Below are positions 23,322-31,206 of a stretch of 38,141 nt of DNA, piece by piece. Source of the stretch: Spirochaetales bacterium (GTDB lineage: Bacteria; Spirochaetota; Spirochaetia; Sphaerochaetales; Sphaerochaetaceae); contig JAFZUN010000294.1 in assembly GCA_017618315.1 (NCBI GenBank), positions 1 through 38,141 of the forward strand, given 5' to 3'. The stretch's first letter is position 1; every line of letters starts with the position of its first letter. The position numbers were made by a program, and so were the translations under genes. Below the pieces are notes generated by a model, which did not search any database, was not told the DNA's origin, and worked only from the letters and a program-made list of their open reading frames with translations.

Positions 23322-24830
23322 ATGTTTGCTGAAGTTTTTTCAAAAGTGTTTGCCAACATCTTTGTTCCAGGCAATATCCTCCTTGCTTTCGGAGGAAACG
23401 CCATTGGCCTAATCTTCGGTGCAATTCCGGGTCTGTCCGTCAGTATGGCTCTGGCGCTGTTCCTGCCTGTCTCTTATGTCCTTCCAAGTTATTCGGGAAT
23501 AATCTTTCTGGCCAACATCTACACGGGAGCTGAATCAGGCGGTCTCTTCGGGTCAATTCTGATCGGAATTCCGGGTACCACATCCGCAGTCGCCACAACC
23601 TATGACGGCTACCCCATGACTCAGAACGGCCAGGCTACAAAGGCGTTGGGAATAGCAATAGTCTCATCGTTCATAGGCACCACCGGAAGCGTGGCCTGTG
23701 CAATGCTGTTCAGCCCGTTCATCTCAAAGCTTGCTCTGATGATGGGGCCTTGGGAGATATTCAGTCTATGCTTCTGTGCAATCGTCCTTGTCGTCACAAT
23801 CTCAAAAGGCGATATGTGGAATGGCCTGATCGCCGCACTGTTCGGAGTGCTTTTCGCATGCGTGGGATTCTCTCCGATTGATGGCGCAAAGCGTTTCAGC
23901 TTCGGAATAAAGGTTCTTCTTGGAGGAATCAACACCACTGCACTTATCCTGGGGCTCTTTGCACTAGGAACCGTTGTTGTCAACTACGGCCAGCATAAGA
24001 ACCAGAATCCGCCGTCACCGAAAGTCAAACTCCGGGGTCTTGGAGTCTCATTCAAGGAACTGATAGAGAACAGGATTCTGATTTTAAGGTCGTTCTTTGT
24101 CGGTCTCTGGATAGGATTTCTTCCCGGAATGGGCGGAGGCCTTTCCAATCAGGTGTCCTATGCCATGGCTAGAAGCGCGTCCAAGCATCCGGAGACATTC
24201 GGACATGGGAACCCCGAGGGAGTCTATGCGACCGAGGTCGCAAACAACGCCTCGATCGGCGGTGCTGTTGTACCTATGATCACGTTGGGTATTCCCGGAG
24301 ACTCTCCGACCACTTTGATTCTCAGTGCTCTTATCGTGTTCGGTCTTGAGCCTGGTCCAATGCTCCTTCAGAAATCTCCGGTCCATGCATATCTCCTGTA
24401 TGTAGCCATGTTCCTCGGAGCATTTGTGGCTTTGTGTCTGAGTTTCGGCGGTCTCAGGGCCTTTCCGAAGATTTTGTCGGTTCCTTATAACTACCTGTTC
24501 TCCGCTGTTGTCCTTCTCAGTTTCACCGGAGCCTATTCGCTTTCCAACAGCAACACTATTCTGATGGTCTGTATAGCTCTTGCCGTGGTGAACGTGTTCT
24601 TCACATTTGCAGGACTTCCGAAAGCCCCGTTCCTTCTCGGATTCATTCTGAGTCCGATGCTTGAGACAAACCTCAGGATGGGTCTTACCTATACGAACAA
24701 GGGATTCTGGGTATTCCTGACAAGACCTGTCTCCTGCCTGCTTCTTGTCATTGCTGTTGCCAGCCTGTTCTGGCCGTCAGTGAGAGAGAAGCTGGAAGCC
24801 AAAAAGAAGGCCGCAAAAACAGCTGATTAG
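23322..24830 (+). CDS. tctA: TTT transporter large membrane subunit (TctA family)
   Basis: 502 residues and about twelve membrane helices. Family signatures are FGAIPGLSVSMALALFLPVSY near the N-terminus, GGLFGSILIGIPGTTSAVATTYDGYPM (~65-95), and GFLPGMGGGLSNQVSYAMA with NPEGVYATEVANNASIGGAVVPMITLGIPGD in the second half. TctA forms the ion-coupled translocation path for carboxylates captured by TctC. GGAGG at 23311-23315 is 6 nt before the ATG at 23322; the TTG at 23316 directly abuts it and is too close. It is the last gene of the operon, with a terminator 22 bp after its stop. Confidence 0.95.
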   Translation: MFAEVFSKVFANIFVPGNILLAFGGNAIGLIFGAIPGLSVSMALALFLPVSYVLPSYSGIIFLANIYTGAESGGLFGSILIGIPGTTSAVATTYDGYPMTQNGQATKALGIAIVSSFIGTTGSVACAMLFSPFISKLALMMGPWEIFSLCFCAIVLVVTISKGDMWNGLIAALFGVLFACVGFSPIDGAKRFSFGIKVLLGGINTTALILGLFALGTVVVNYGQHKNQNPPSPKVKLRGLGVSFKELIENRILILRSFFVGLWIGFLPGMGGGLSNQVSYAMARSASKHPETFGHGNPEGVYATEVANNASIGGAVVPMITLGIPGDSPTTLILSALIVFGLEPGPMLLQKSPVHAYLLYVAMFLGAFVALCLSFGGLRAFPKILSVPYNYLFSAVVLLSFTGAYSLSNSNTILMVCIALAVVNVFFTFAGLPKAPFLLGFILSPMLETNLRMGLTYTNKGFWVFLTRPVSCLLLVIAVASLFWPSVREKLEAKKKAAKTAD

Positions 24831-24851
24831 TGCGAGCTAAATAACAAATAA

Positions 24852-24888
24852 CAGGACTGTCGAATAGAAGCGACGGTCCTGCTTTTTT
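24852..24888 (+). terminator. Terminator of the TctCBA operon
   Basis: An 11-bp stem with one internal mismatch (CAGGACTGTCG at 24852-24862 with CGACGGTCCTG at 24871-24881) is followed by CTTTTTTAT. On the minus strand the same hairpin precedes a moderately T-rich stretch, so it may also end the convergent symporter gene, whose stop is at 24887. Confidence 0.85.
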
Positions 24889-26482
24889 ATACCCGTTGTC
24901 TGAGACGCTCCAGGTTTACTTTTCCCAGCGAATTGCCCAGCAGAGTGATCTGGCACTGCAGGCAGTAGTTGTTCACAGCAACGGTCAGGAATTCGAGAAC
25001 CGCATTGATTGAGATGATGATTGAGAGCGATTGCGCATTGATTCCAAGCTGCGAGAACAGGATTGAGAAGCACACCGTTGTTCCTCCGATCACCGGGGGA
25101 GTGGCGACGGAAAGTATGAACGAAAGCAGGAACGCGGCCAACAGCCATGCCCATGTCACCTCGATTCCAACAAGATTCGCCGTAAAGAGGCTGCATGCGG
25201 TGAATACAATGCAGTAGCCGGGACGGAACAGGATGCCGCCCAGATTGTATGCCAGTGGCGCAAAGCTGTCATCCACGCCAAGGTCTCCGATCATCGTGTC
25301 GATTGTCGTGGAGAAAGCCGCGCCGACGCTTGCGCTCGAGAGGGAGATCATGAACGCAGGAAGCAGTTTGCGCATGAAGATGCGGATTCCCACCTTCAGC
25401 CTGCGGCAGACCACCAGGGTGTAGACAATTATGGTGACTGCTTCACCGATAGCGACAATCAGAATCAGCTTTGAATAACTCTGGATCAGAGAGCGCTGAT
25501 CGGACAAGATCTGCGAGCATATCATGAGTCCCACATAGATGGGGATGAATCGGTTGAGGTATGTGTTGGAGAGAACAGCCACCGTATTGGCCTCATCGAA
25601 TATCTCTGTCAGCCTGTCGGCTTTCCGTCCCATCTTAAGCATGGCAATTCCGAACATGGCGCCTATGATGACGATATGGACTGAGTTGAACTCCAGAATG
25701 GGCGAAAGGATGTTGTTGGGCACAAAGTCTATGATGATTTTCCAGAAATCATAGAAATCAATCGCCATCTTATTTGAGAATCCGAATTTCATTCCCGGCA
25801 CTAGCCACGCGGTATTGATCAGCGTGAGGATGAACGCCACCATCAGGAATGAATGGATCATCTTCTTGCCGACTGTGCTGAAGGTGGATATGTCTCCTAG
25901 CCGTACTATGCCCAGGGCGATGGAGCCGAAGCACATCAGGGTTGCCATGACACACAGAAGCCCTGTGAATGCATTAGTTACCGGATATATGACTTTGGTC
26001 GCGATATCCATCGCCGAGCCCGGGAACAATGTCTTGACGGCAAACGCTATGACCACGCCAGAGACTATTCCGATCAGGATGGACAGAAGCTGGTTTATCT
26101 TCTGCTTTTTCGCCACGGTGAATGTGACGAGGTTCGCTCCGCCCCTATAGCGCCAAGCCATGTCCAGCGTTTCGGAATTTGCCATAAGCGAACCCATGAC
26201 CGAGATGTCGGACTCCTTTTCTTCAAATGGGTTGAAGCTGTTGCCGCGAATGCGCAATGACACCCGCAGCGAACCGAAGAAGCTGGAAAACCGCAGTGAA
26301 GCCAGAGCTTCATCGGATAGAGCATCCCTGTATTTGAGCATGACCTCCTCTAGGAACAGATTCAGCCTAAGTGCATCATTCTTGTCTATGTTTGCCGTTG
26401 AGAGGATCTGCTCAGTCTGCTCAATCGTCTGTGCGATTGATTTCTGATCCAAAGAAAACTTTTCCTGTATTGTCTTGTCCAT
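24887..26482 (-). CDS. SDF-type dicarboxylate/amino-acid:cation symporter with N-terminal RsbW-like domain
   Basis: 531 residues. From residue ~131 it is a DAACS/GltP-like symporter (AMFGIAMLKMGRKADRLTEIFDEANTV; AFMISLSSASVGAAFSTTIDTMI, the serine-rich hairpin; LSFILSVATPPVIGGTTVCF, in place of the usual NMDGT region). It would import dicarboxylates or amino acids with Na+ or H+. Residues 1-130 are not part of the family. ALRLNLFLEEVMLKYRD, LRIRGNSFNPFEE and YRGGANLVTFTV follow the order of N-box, G1-like strand and last strand of an RsbW-type ATPase, but key Asn and Asp residues are replaced (K50, G80), so ATP binding is doubtful. The start ATG lies inside a palindrome, with no Shine-Dalgarno. 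Confidence 0.85.
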   Translation of the reverse strand: MDKTIQEKFSLDQKSIAQTIEQTEQILSTANIDKNDALRLNLFLEEVMLKYRDALSDEALASLRFSSFFGSLRVSLRIRGNSFNPFEEKESDISVMGSLMANSETLDMAWRYRGGANLVTFTVAKKQKINQLLSILIGIVSGVVIAFAVKTLFPGSAMDIATKVIYPVTNAFTGLLCVMATLMCFGSIALGIVRLGDISTFSTVGKKMIHSFLMVAFILTLINTAWLVPGMKFGFSNKMAIDFYDFWKIIIDFVPNNILSPILEFNSVHIVIIGAMFGIAMLKMGRKADRLTEIFDEANTVAVLSNTYLNRFIPIYVGLMICSQILSDQRSLIQSYSKLILIVAIGEAVTIIVYTLVVCRRLKVGIRIFMRKLLPAFMISLSSASVGAAFSTTIDTMIGDLGVDDSFAPLAYNLGGILFRPGYCIVFTACSLFTANLVGIEVTWAWLLAAFLLSFILSVATPPVIGGTTVCFSILFSQLGINAQSLSIIISINAVLEFLTVAVNNYCLQCQITLLGNSLGKVNLERLRQRV

Positions 26483-26501
26483 GTGTTGATTCTAACACAT
26501 G
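26480..26501 (-). promoter_or_regulatory. Palindrome overlapping the symporter start codon
   Basis: CATGTGTT (26480-26487) and AACACATG (26494-26501) form a perfect 8-bp inverted repeat with a 6-bp loop. The symporter ATG is part of the left arm. In mRNA the hairpin would hide the start codon; on DNA it could be an operator. Confidence 0.5.
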
Positions 26502-26502
26502 A

Positions 26503-26704
26503 GTCTCGCCTTCAAAATAAAAAAGGTTCTTGCCCGAAAATGTGGGATTTGAGAATGATTACGGATGCCACGACAGGTGGACATTGCCTGCTGTTTACTT
26601 TTTGCCGGTTTTCAAAGGAAAAAAGATAACATCGTATACTTTTCAGCTGGATTCTAAGCATTTAAGTATACAAATCAAAGATTCGATTCTCGTCTCGCCT
26701 TCAA
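26503..26704 (+). repeat. Possible tRNA remnant with direct repeat GTCTCGCCTTCAAA
   Basis: The 14-mer GTCTCGCCTTCAAA occurs at 26503-26516 and again ending near 26705. The second copy follows ATTCGATTCTC, so that it reads like a T-loop plus acceptor tail. TCAGCTGGAT and GATTCTAA at 26643-26656 resemble a D-loop and an anticodon loop, but no matching 5' acceptor or intact stems can be drawn. GTATACTT/AAGTATAC (26634-26641 with 26664-26671) is an 8-bp inverted repeat in the same stretch. No gene is supported; a decayed tRNA or attachment-site scar is one reading. Confidence 0.3.
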
Positions 26705-26710
26705 ATAACA

Positions 26711-26741
26711 AAAATGACCAGCCATGAAGACTGGTCATTTT
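26711..26741 (-). terminator. Terminator after tRNA-Leu (symmetrical)
   Basis: A perfect 11-bp stem (AAAATGACCAG at 26711-26721 with CTGGTCATTTT at 26731-26741) ends in T on either strand. It sits 4 bp past the tRNA-Leu 3' end on the minus strand. Confidence 0.88.
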
Positions 26742-26745
26742 GTGT

Positions 26746-26829
26746 TGCCCAGAACGAGACTCGAACTCACACACCACTGCTGGAACTTGGACCTGAACCA
26801 AGCGCGTCTACCAATTCCGCCATCTGGGC
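26746..26829 (-). tRNA. tRNA-Leu (anticodon CAG)
   Basis: On the minus strand: acceptor GCCCAGA pairs with TCTGGGC, discriminator A at 26746. The anticodon stem CTTGG/CCAAG encloses TTCAGGT with anticodon CAG. A long variable arm (TTCCAGCAGTGG region) marks a class II tRNA, and the T loop is TTCGAGT. CCA is not encoded. It has its own promoter and terminator. Confidence 0.95.
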
Positions 26830-26850
26830 AATTGCAAATGCAACAGTGCA

Positions 26851-26879
26851 AATATAGCCTTAAGACAGATAATTGTCAA
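26851..26879 (-). promoter_or_regulatory. Promoter of tRNA-Leu
   Basis: On the minus strand a consensus TTGACA (26874-26879) and TATATT (26851-26856) are 17 bp apart, about 22 bp before the tRNA. Confidence 0.8.
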
Positions 26880-26947
26880 TTGTGGCGGTGAACAAGTGCC
26901 TCCATGTGGTTTGGCACTCTAGAATATAAAATAATGAGATATTGTTA

Positions 26948-27000
26948 TTCCATTTTCCATCAGTGACTGTTAAAATGTTTAATGGGGTCATTTGTGACCC
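26948..27000 (+). promoter_or_regulatory. Candidate rnf-nrf operon promoter and leader hairpin
   Basis: TAAAAT (26971-26976) is preceded by TGT, giving an extended -10, with TTCCAT 17 bp upstream as a weak -35. The start would be near 26983. A hairpin follows at once in the leader: GGGTCA (26985-26990), loop TTTG, TGACCC (26995-27000). It lies 27 nt before the rnfC start. No FNR-type (TTGAT-N4-ATCAA) site is visible. Confidence 0.4.
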
Positions 27001-27026
27001 GGAATACACAAAAGGAGTCGGCAGAC

Positions 27027-28391
27027 ATGGAAGTAACCTTTCGTGGAGGAGTCCATCCGAAGGGCTGCAAGGAACTGAGCCGTCAGGTTCCTCTTACCAG
27101 GTTCGATGCAAAGGGGGACATTGTCCTTCCTCTCGGACAGGGAATAGGAAAACCGGCAAAGCCTACAGTCAAGAAGGATGATGTTGTCCTGGTAGGACAG
27201 ATAGTTGCGGAGGCAGATGGTTTCATATCATCCAACATAGCCTCCTCGTGCTCCGGAAAAGTCAAGGGCATTGAGAAGCGCCGCACAATCTCAGGTGCAT
27301 CGGTTGACTGCATTGTCATTGAGAATGACGGACAGTACAACATGGTGGAGGGCATTGGAGAGCGTCAGGACCTGAGCTCTATCTCAAATGAGCAAATAAT
27401 TGCCAAGGTCAAGGCCGCCGGAATAATCGGTCTTGGAGGAGCAGGCTTCCCGACGCATGTGAAGCTTGCGCCAAAGGATCCGTCGGCAATCCGATTCATA
27501 ATCGCTAACGGTGCCGAGTGCGAGCCATACATCACATGTAATGACCAGATGATGCGCACGGAGGCTGAGGGAATCCTTGAGGGCCTTGAGATCATGCTCA
27601 GGCTTTTCCCAAATGCCCGGGGTGTCGTGGCAATAGAGGACAACAAGCCTGAGGCAATTGCCGCAATGAATGAGGCTCTCTACAAAAGGCATGCTGACAA
27701 CAGGATCAAGATCCTTCCCCTGAAGACCAAGTATCCACAGGGAGGCGAGCGCAGCCTGATCCAGGTTGTGGCCGGGGTGGATTTCCCCGTGACAAAGCTC
27801 CCTGCAGATGTTGGATGTATTGTCGATAACGTCGGGACAATATACGCCATTGGCCGTGCTGTGGCCTATAATGAACCGCTTTTCACCCATGTTCTGACAA
27901 TCACGGGTGACGCGGTCAAGAATCCGGCAAACTTCATTGTGAGAAACGGCACTTGCGTATCTGAGTTAGTTGAGGCCTGCGGTGGCATTAAGGAAGGCGT
28001 GACCCTCAAGAAGGCGCTCTCCGGCGGGCCAATGATGGGATTCGCGATGAGTACCCTGGATGTACCGGTTGTCAAGACCACAAACGCGGTTACGCTGCTT
28101 GCAGAGGACGGTGTTGAGAAGGCAGAGGCCCAGCAGACCAACTGCCTGCACTGCGGAAGGTGCACCACCGTTTGTCCGCAGGGACTTCTTCCCCAGCTCA
28201 TGGCCGATGCCGTGCATGTGGGCGATCTTGAGCGTTATGAGAAAAAGCTCTACGGCCTGGAGTGCATCTCCTGCGGCAGCTGCACATTTGTCTGCCCTGC
28301 CAAGAGACCTCTGACGCAGATATTCAAGCAGACAAAGGCTGAGATCATGGCTATCAAACGCGCAAAACAGGCGGCAGGAGGTGGAAAATGA
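27027..28391 (+). CDS. rnfC: Rnf complex subunit RnfC
   Basis: 454 residues. RnfC is the peripheral, NADH/NAD+-handling subunit of the ion-translocating ferredoxin:NAD+ oxidoreductase. It opens with the family's FRGGVHPKGCKELS, has the flavin/NADH-binding loop GIIGLGGAGFPTHVKL and ANGAECEPYITCND, and ends with two [4Fe-4S] motifs, CLHCGRCTTVCP (C373-C383) and CISCGSCTFVCP (C413-C423). The start at 27027 (MEVTFRGG) has AAAGGAG about 9 nt upstream; the longer frame from 26982 adds 15 unlike residues that would overlap the leader hairpin. It is the first gene of an eight-gene operon and overlaps rnfDG by 4 bp. Confidence 0.95.
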   Translation: MEVTFRGGVHPKGCKELSRQVPLTRFDAKGDIVLPLGQGIGKPAKPTVKKDDVVLVGQIVAEADGFISSNIASSCSGKVKGIEKRRTISGASVDCIVIENDGQYNMVEGIGERQDLSSISNEQIIAKVKAAGIIGLGGAGFPTHVKLAPKDPSAIRFIIANGAECEPYITCNDQMMRTEAEGILEGLEIMLRLFPNARGVVAIEDNKPEAIAAMNEALYKRHADNRIKILPLKTKYPQGGERSLIQVVAGVDFPVTKLPADVGCIVDNVGTIYAIGRAVAYNEPLFTHVLTITGDAVKNPANFIVRNGTCVSELVEACGGIKEGVTLKKALSGGPMMGFAMSTLDVPVVKTTNAVTLLAEDGVEKAEAQQTNCLHCGRCTTVCPQGLLPQLMADAVHVGDLERYEKKLYGLECISCGSCTFVCPAKRPLTQIFKQTKAEIMAIKRAKQAAGGGK

Positions 28392-29944
28392 ATACTGCGA
28401 TTAACATTTCCTCCGGCCCACACGTAAGGGACAGGTGGTCCACACGTTACATAATGGGAATCGTGTTCCTCTCTCTCATGCCCGCGACAATCGTTGGTGT
28501 GGTGGTACACGGGCTTCATGCATTCCTGGTCATCCTGCTTTCAGTTGTGGCCGCAGTCGGAACAGAGGCCCTGTTCGACATCCTCTGCAAAAAGGGAAAG
28601 AGCTATCTTGACGGCAGCGCAGCGGTGACAGGCCTTCTTCTGGCTCTGTCTCTCTCTCCGGATACCCCGCTGTACGCGCCGGTAATCGGTTCGATCTTTG
28701 CCATACTGGTGGTCAAGTGCTGTTTCGGAGGTCTGGGAAAGAACTTCATCAACCCGGCTCTTGCAGGAAGATGTTTCCTCCTGATCTCGTTCAGCAACTC
28801 AATGACCGTGTTCAAGGTTGACATGGTTTCATCGGCAACCCCGGTTGCAGAGCTTCTTGCCGGAAGGGCTGTCAACGTCACATCAATGTTCCTGGGAACA
28901 TCCAATGCAGTTATTGGAAGCTCAATTGCGGCCCTGCTGCTTGGAGGACTTATCCTTTGGGCATTTGACATAATCCACGGTGAAATCTGCTTCTCGGTCC
29001 TCGGAGGCTTCACATTGTTCGTGGCGCTTTTCGGTGGCCAGGGCTTTGACCCTGTGTTCCTTGCGGCGAACATCTGCGGCGGAGGAGTTGTGATGGGTGC
29101 CTTCTTCATGGCAACCGACTATGTGACATCACCGGTCAGCAAACTGGGACAGATGATCTATGGTCTGATCATCGGTGTGCTCGGAGGCCTTTTCCGCATA
29201 TTCGGATCATCGGCTGACTCATTCAGCTATGCCATTCTGATGGGTAACCTCTTCACACCTCTCATTGACATGTACATCCTTCCGAAGCCGTTCGCATATC
29301 GCAAGAAAGCTCTTGCACGTCAGAGCGGACAGCCGAAGGTCCCGTTCTCCAAGCGGATTCCCAAATCCGTCCTGGTCATCGCACTCATCACGCTTCTTGC
29401 AGGTGCTGCCCTAGGCGGTGTCTACAAGCTGACAGAGGAGAACATCAGGGAGCAGAAGGAGAAGGCGGCATGGCAGTCATACCAGGCGGTTGTCCCGCAG
29501 GCCGTGTCATTCAGGGCAATCCAGGCTCCTGACATCTACGGAAAGATCTATGGCACAAGCTTCGGAAGAACAATGATCAACGAGGCTGTCATAGGAATGG
29601 ATGAGACTGGAAAGACAGTCGGTTATGCAATCTCGACGACATCGTCCGAGGGCTATGACGGCAACATCACGATCTCTGTCGGAATCTCTGCTGACGGTGT
29701 TGTGAACTCAATTGCATTCACGGAGCTTCATGAGACTCCGGGTAAGGGAATGCTCGCAGCAGATGCCTCATTCAAGGATCAGTTCAATGGACGTGCCGTC
29801 ACAAGCTTCAAACTGCTTACAGGTGCAGCTGAGGCCTCAAACGGAATCGACTGCATCTCAGGTGCAACGGTGACGTCAAAGGCCATAGTGAATGCGGTGA
29901 ACGCCGCGTTGGACTTCTTCAACAACGCAAAGGGGGTGCAGTGA
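28388..29944 (+). CDS. rnfDG: RnfD-RnfG fusion protein
   Basis: 518 residues combining two normally separate subunits. Residues 1-~310 are RnfD, an integral membrane protein (FINPALAGRCFLLISF; DYVTSPVSKLGQ; flavin site DMVSSATP with T151). Residues ~325-518 are RnfG. They have one membrane helix (SVLVIALITLLAGAALGGVY), then an external FMN-binding domain with VGYAISTTSSEGYDGNI, LHETPGKG and the covalent-FMN motif DCISGAT (T494). ApbE attaches FMN to both threonines in other Rnf complexes. The RnfD site has S149 where Gly is usual. The frame is continuous with a basic linker (RKKALARQSGQPKVPFSKR), so this is a true fusion. No apbE gene is seen in the window. Confidence 0.93.
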   Translation: MNTAINISSGPHVRDRWSTRYIMGIVFLSLMPATIVGVVVHGLHAFLVILLSVVAAVGTEALFDILCKKGKSYLDGSAAVTGLLLALSLSPDTPLYAPVIGSIFAILVVKCCFGGLGKNFINPALAGRCFLLISFSNSMTVFKVDMVSSATPVAELLAGRAVNVTSMFLGTSNAVIGSSIAALLLGGLILWAFDIIHGEICFSVLGGFTLFVALFGGQGFDPVFLAANICGGGVVMGAFFMATDYVTSPVSKLGQMIYGLIIGVLGGLFRIFGSSADSFSYAILMGNLFTPLIDMYILPKPFAYRKKALARQSGQPKVPFSKRIPKSVLVIALITLLAGAALGGVYKLTEENIREQKEKAAWQSYQAVVPQAVSFRAIQAPDIYGKIYGTSFGRTMINEAVIGMDETGKTVGYAISTTSSEGYDGNITISVGISADGVVNSIAFTELHETPGKGMLAADASFKDQFNGRAVTSFKLLTGAAEASNGIDCISGATVTSKAIVNAVNAALDFFNNAKGVQ

Positions 29945-30621
29945 TGAACAAATACGTTGAAAGACTGTACAACGGTCTCATTAAGGAAAACCCCACCTTG
30001 GTGCTGATGCTGGGCATGTGTCCCACGCTGGCAGTCTCCACCCGCGCCTTCAACGGTATTGGAATGGGACTGAGCACCACTGCAGTTCTGATTCTCTCCA
30101 ACCTGGTGATCTCGCTTCTGCGCAAGGTCATCCCGGATGAGATCAGACTGCCGTCCTACATTGTCATTGTCGCATCCCTTGTCACGGTCACGGAGCTTCT
30201 GATAGAGGCCTATCTGCCTTCGGTTTATGAGGCACTGGGAATCTACATCCCGTTAATCGTCGTCAACTGCATTATCCTTGGACGTGCGGAGGCCTACGCC
30301 AACAAGAACACCCCGCTTCTGTCTGTCATGGACGGAATAGGAATGGGTCTTGGATTCACTGTGGCGCTGACCCTGGCAGGTCTTGTCAGAGAGGTTCTTG
30401 GCAACGGCTCGGCCTTCGGCGTGAGGGTTCTTCCCGCAAGCTGGGAGCCGATGGGAATCTTCGTTCAGCCACCTGGAGCCTTCCTGGTTATTGCGCTGTT
30501 CATAATCATCATGAATGCCATAGGAATCAAGACAAGGCAGAGAAAGCTTGTCGACGGTTGTGACGGATGCTGTGCAAAGTGCACTGCGTCTTGCAAGAGT
30601 GCAGAGGAGGCGTCCAAATGA
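29944..30621 (+). CDS. rnfE: Rnf complex subunit RnfE
   Basis: 225 residues with six membrane helices. RnfE and RnfA are paired, oppositely inserted membrane subunits thought to carry electrons across the membrane. Family blocks are KENPTLVLMLGMCPTLAVSTRAFNGIGMG, YIPLIVVNCIILGRAEAYA and VMDGIGMGLGFTVAL. The cysteines in MCPTLA and VNCII are the likely iron-sulfur ligands. The C-terminus has a short cysteine-rich tail (CDGCCAKCTASC) that I do not recall from standard RnfE. The ATG at 29944 overlaps the fusion-gene stop by one base (TGATG). The GTG at 29941 is less likely. Confidence 0.93.
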   Translation: MNKYVERLYNGLIKENPTLVLMLGMCPTLAVSTRAFNGIGMGLSTTAVLILSNLVISLLRKVIPDEIRLPSYIVIVASLVTVTELLIEAYLPSVYEALGIYIPLIVVNCIILGRAEAYANKNTPLLSVMDGIGMGLGFTVALTLAGLVREVLGNGSAFGVRVLPASWEPMGIFVQPPGAFLVIALFIIIMNAIGIKTRQRKLVDGCDGCCAKCTASCKSAEEASK

Positions 30622-31196
30622 AGAGTCTGATACTTATCATTGTAGGCGGAGCGCTGATCAACAACGTCGTCCTCAACCAGTTCTTGGGAATCTGCTCGTT
30701 CCTTGGTGTGTCTAAGCAGATGAAGGCATCGGCCAGCTTGGGCATGGCGGTCATTTTCGTCATCACTATCGCATCAGCGGTTGCCAATCTGCTTTATACC
30801 TTCATTCTCAAGCCGTTCGGACTTGACTTCATGAAGACCATCGTCTTCATCCTTGTCATTGCCGCACTGGTCCAGATTGTTGAGATGTTCCTGAAGAAGA
30901 CCTCCCCCGGAGTCTACAAGGCGCTGGGAATCTTCCTTCCGCTGATCACAACTAACTGTGCCGTCCTGGGTGTGGCTCTGACCAACGTCCAGAACGATTA
31001 CAACTTCATCGAGAGTGTTCTCGCCGGTTTCGGTACCGCAGTGGGATTCACAATCGCCATTGTGCTTCTCGCAAGTGTCCGTGTCAGAATCAGGGAAGAG
31101 GACCTTCCTGCTCCGCTCAGAGGAGCTCCGATTGTCCTTATTTCGGCGGCATTGATGTCCATTGCCTTCATGGGCTTTGGCGGATTGAGTTTCTAA
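30618..31196 (+). CDS. rnfA: Rnf complex subunit RnfA
   Basis: 192 residues, six membrane helices. It starts LILIIVGGALINNVVLNQFLGICSFLGVSKQ, the RnfA signature, and later has YKALGIFLPLITTNCAVLGVAL. C25 (GICSF) and the cysteine in TTNCAVLG pair with those of RnfE to hold an intramembrane cluster. GAGGAGG precedes the ATG at 30618, which overlaps the rnfE stop by 4 bp; the upstream in-frame ATG at 30567 falls inside rnfE. The length fits the family (about 190). Orientation and gene order (C-DG-E-A-B) match the clostridial-type cluster. Confidence 0.95.
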   Translation: MKSLILIIVGGALINNVVLNQFLGICSFLGVSKQMKASASLGMAVIFVITIASAVANLLYTFILKPFGLDFMKTIVFILVIAALVQIVEMFLKKTSPGVYKALGIFLPLITTNCAVLGVALTNVQNDYNFIESVLAGFGTAVGFTIAIVLLASVRVRIREEDLPAPLRGAPIVLISAALMSIAFMGFGGLSF

Positions 31197-31206
31197 GGGG
31201 GCAGAG

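Noticed and set aside
26530-26727. 65-codon open frame before tRNA-Leu
   Set aside because: No ribosome-binding site, it runs through the tRNA-like remnant and into the terminator, and has no family.
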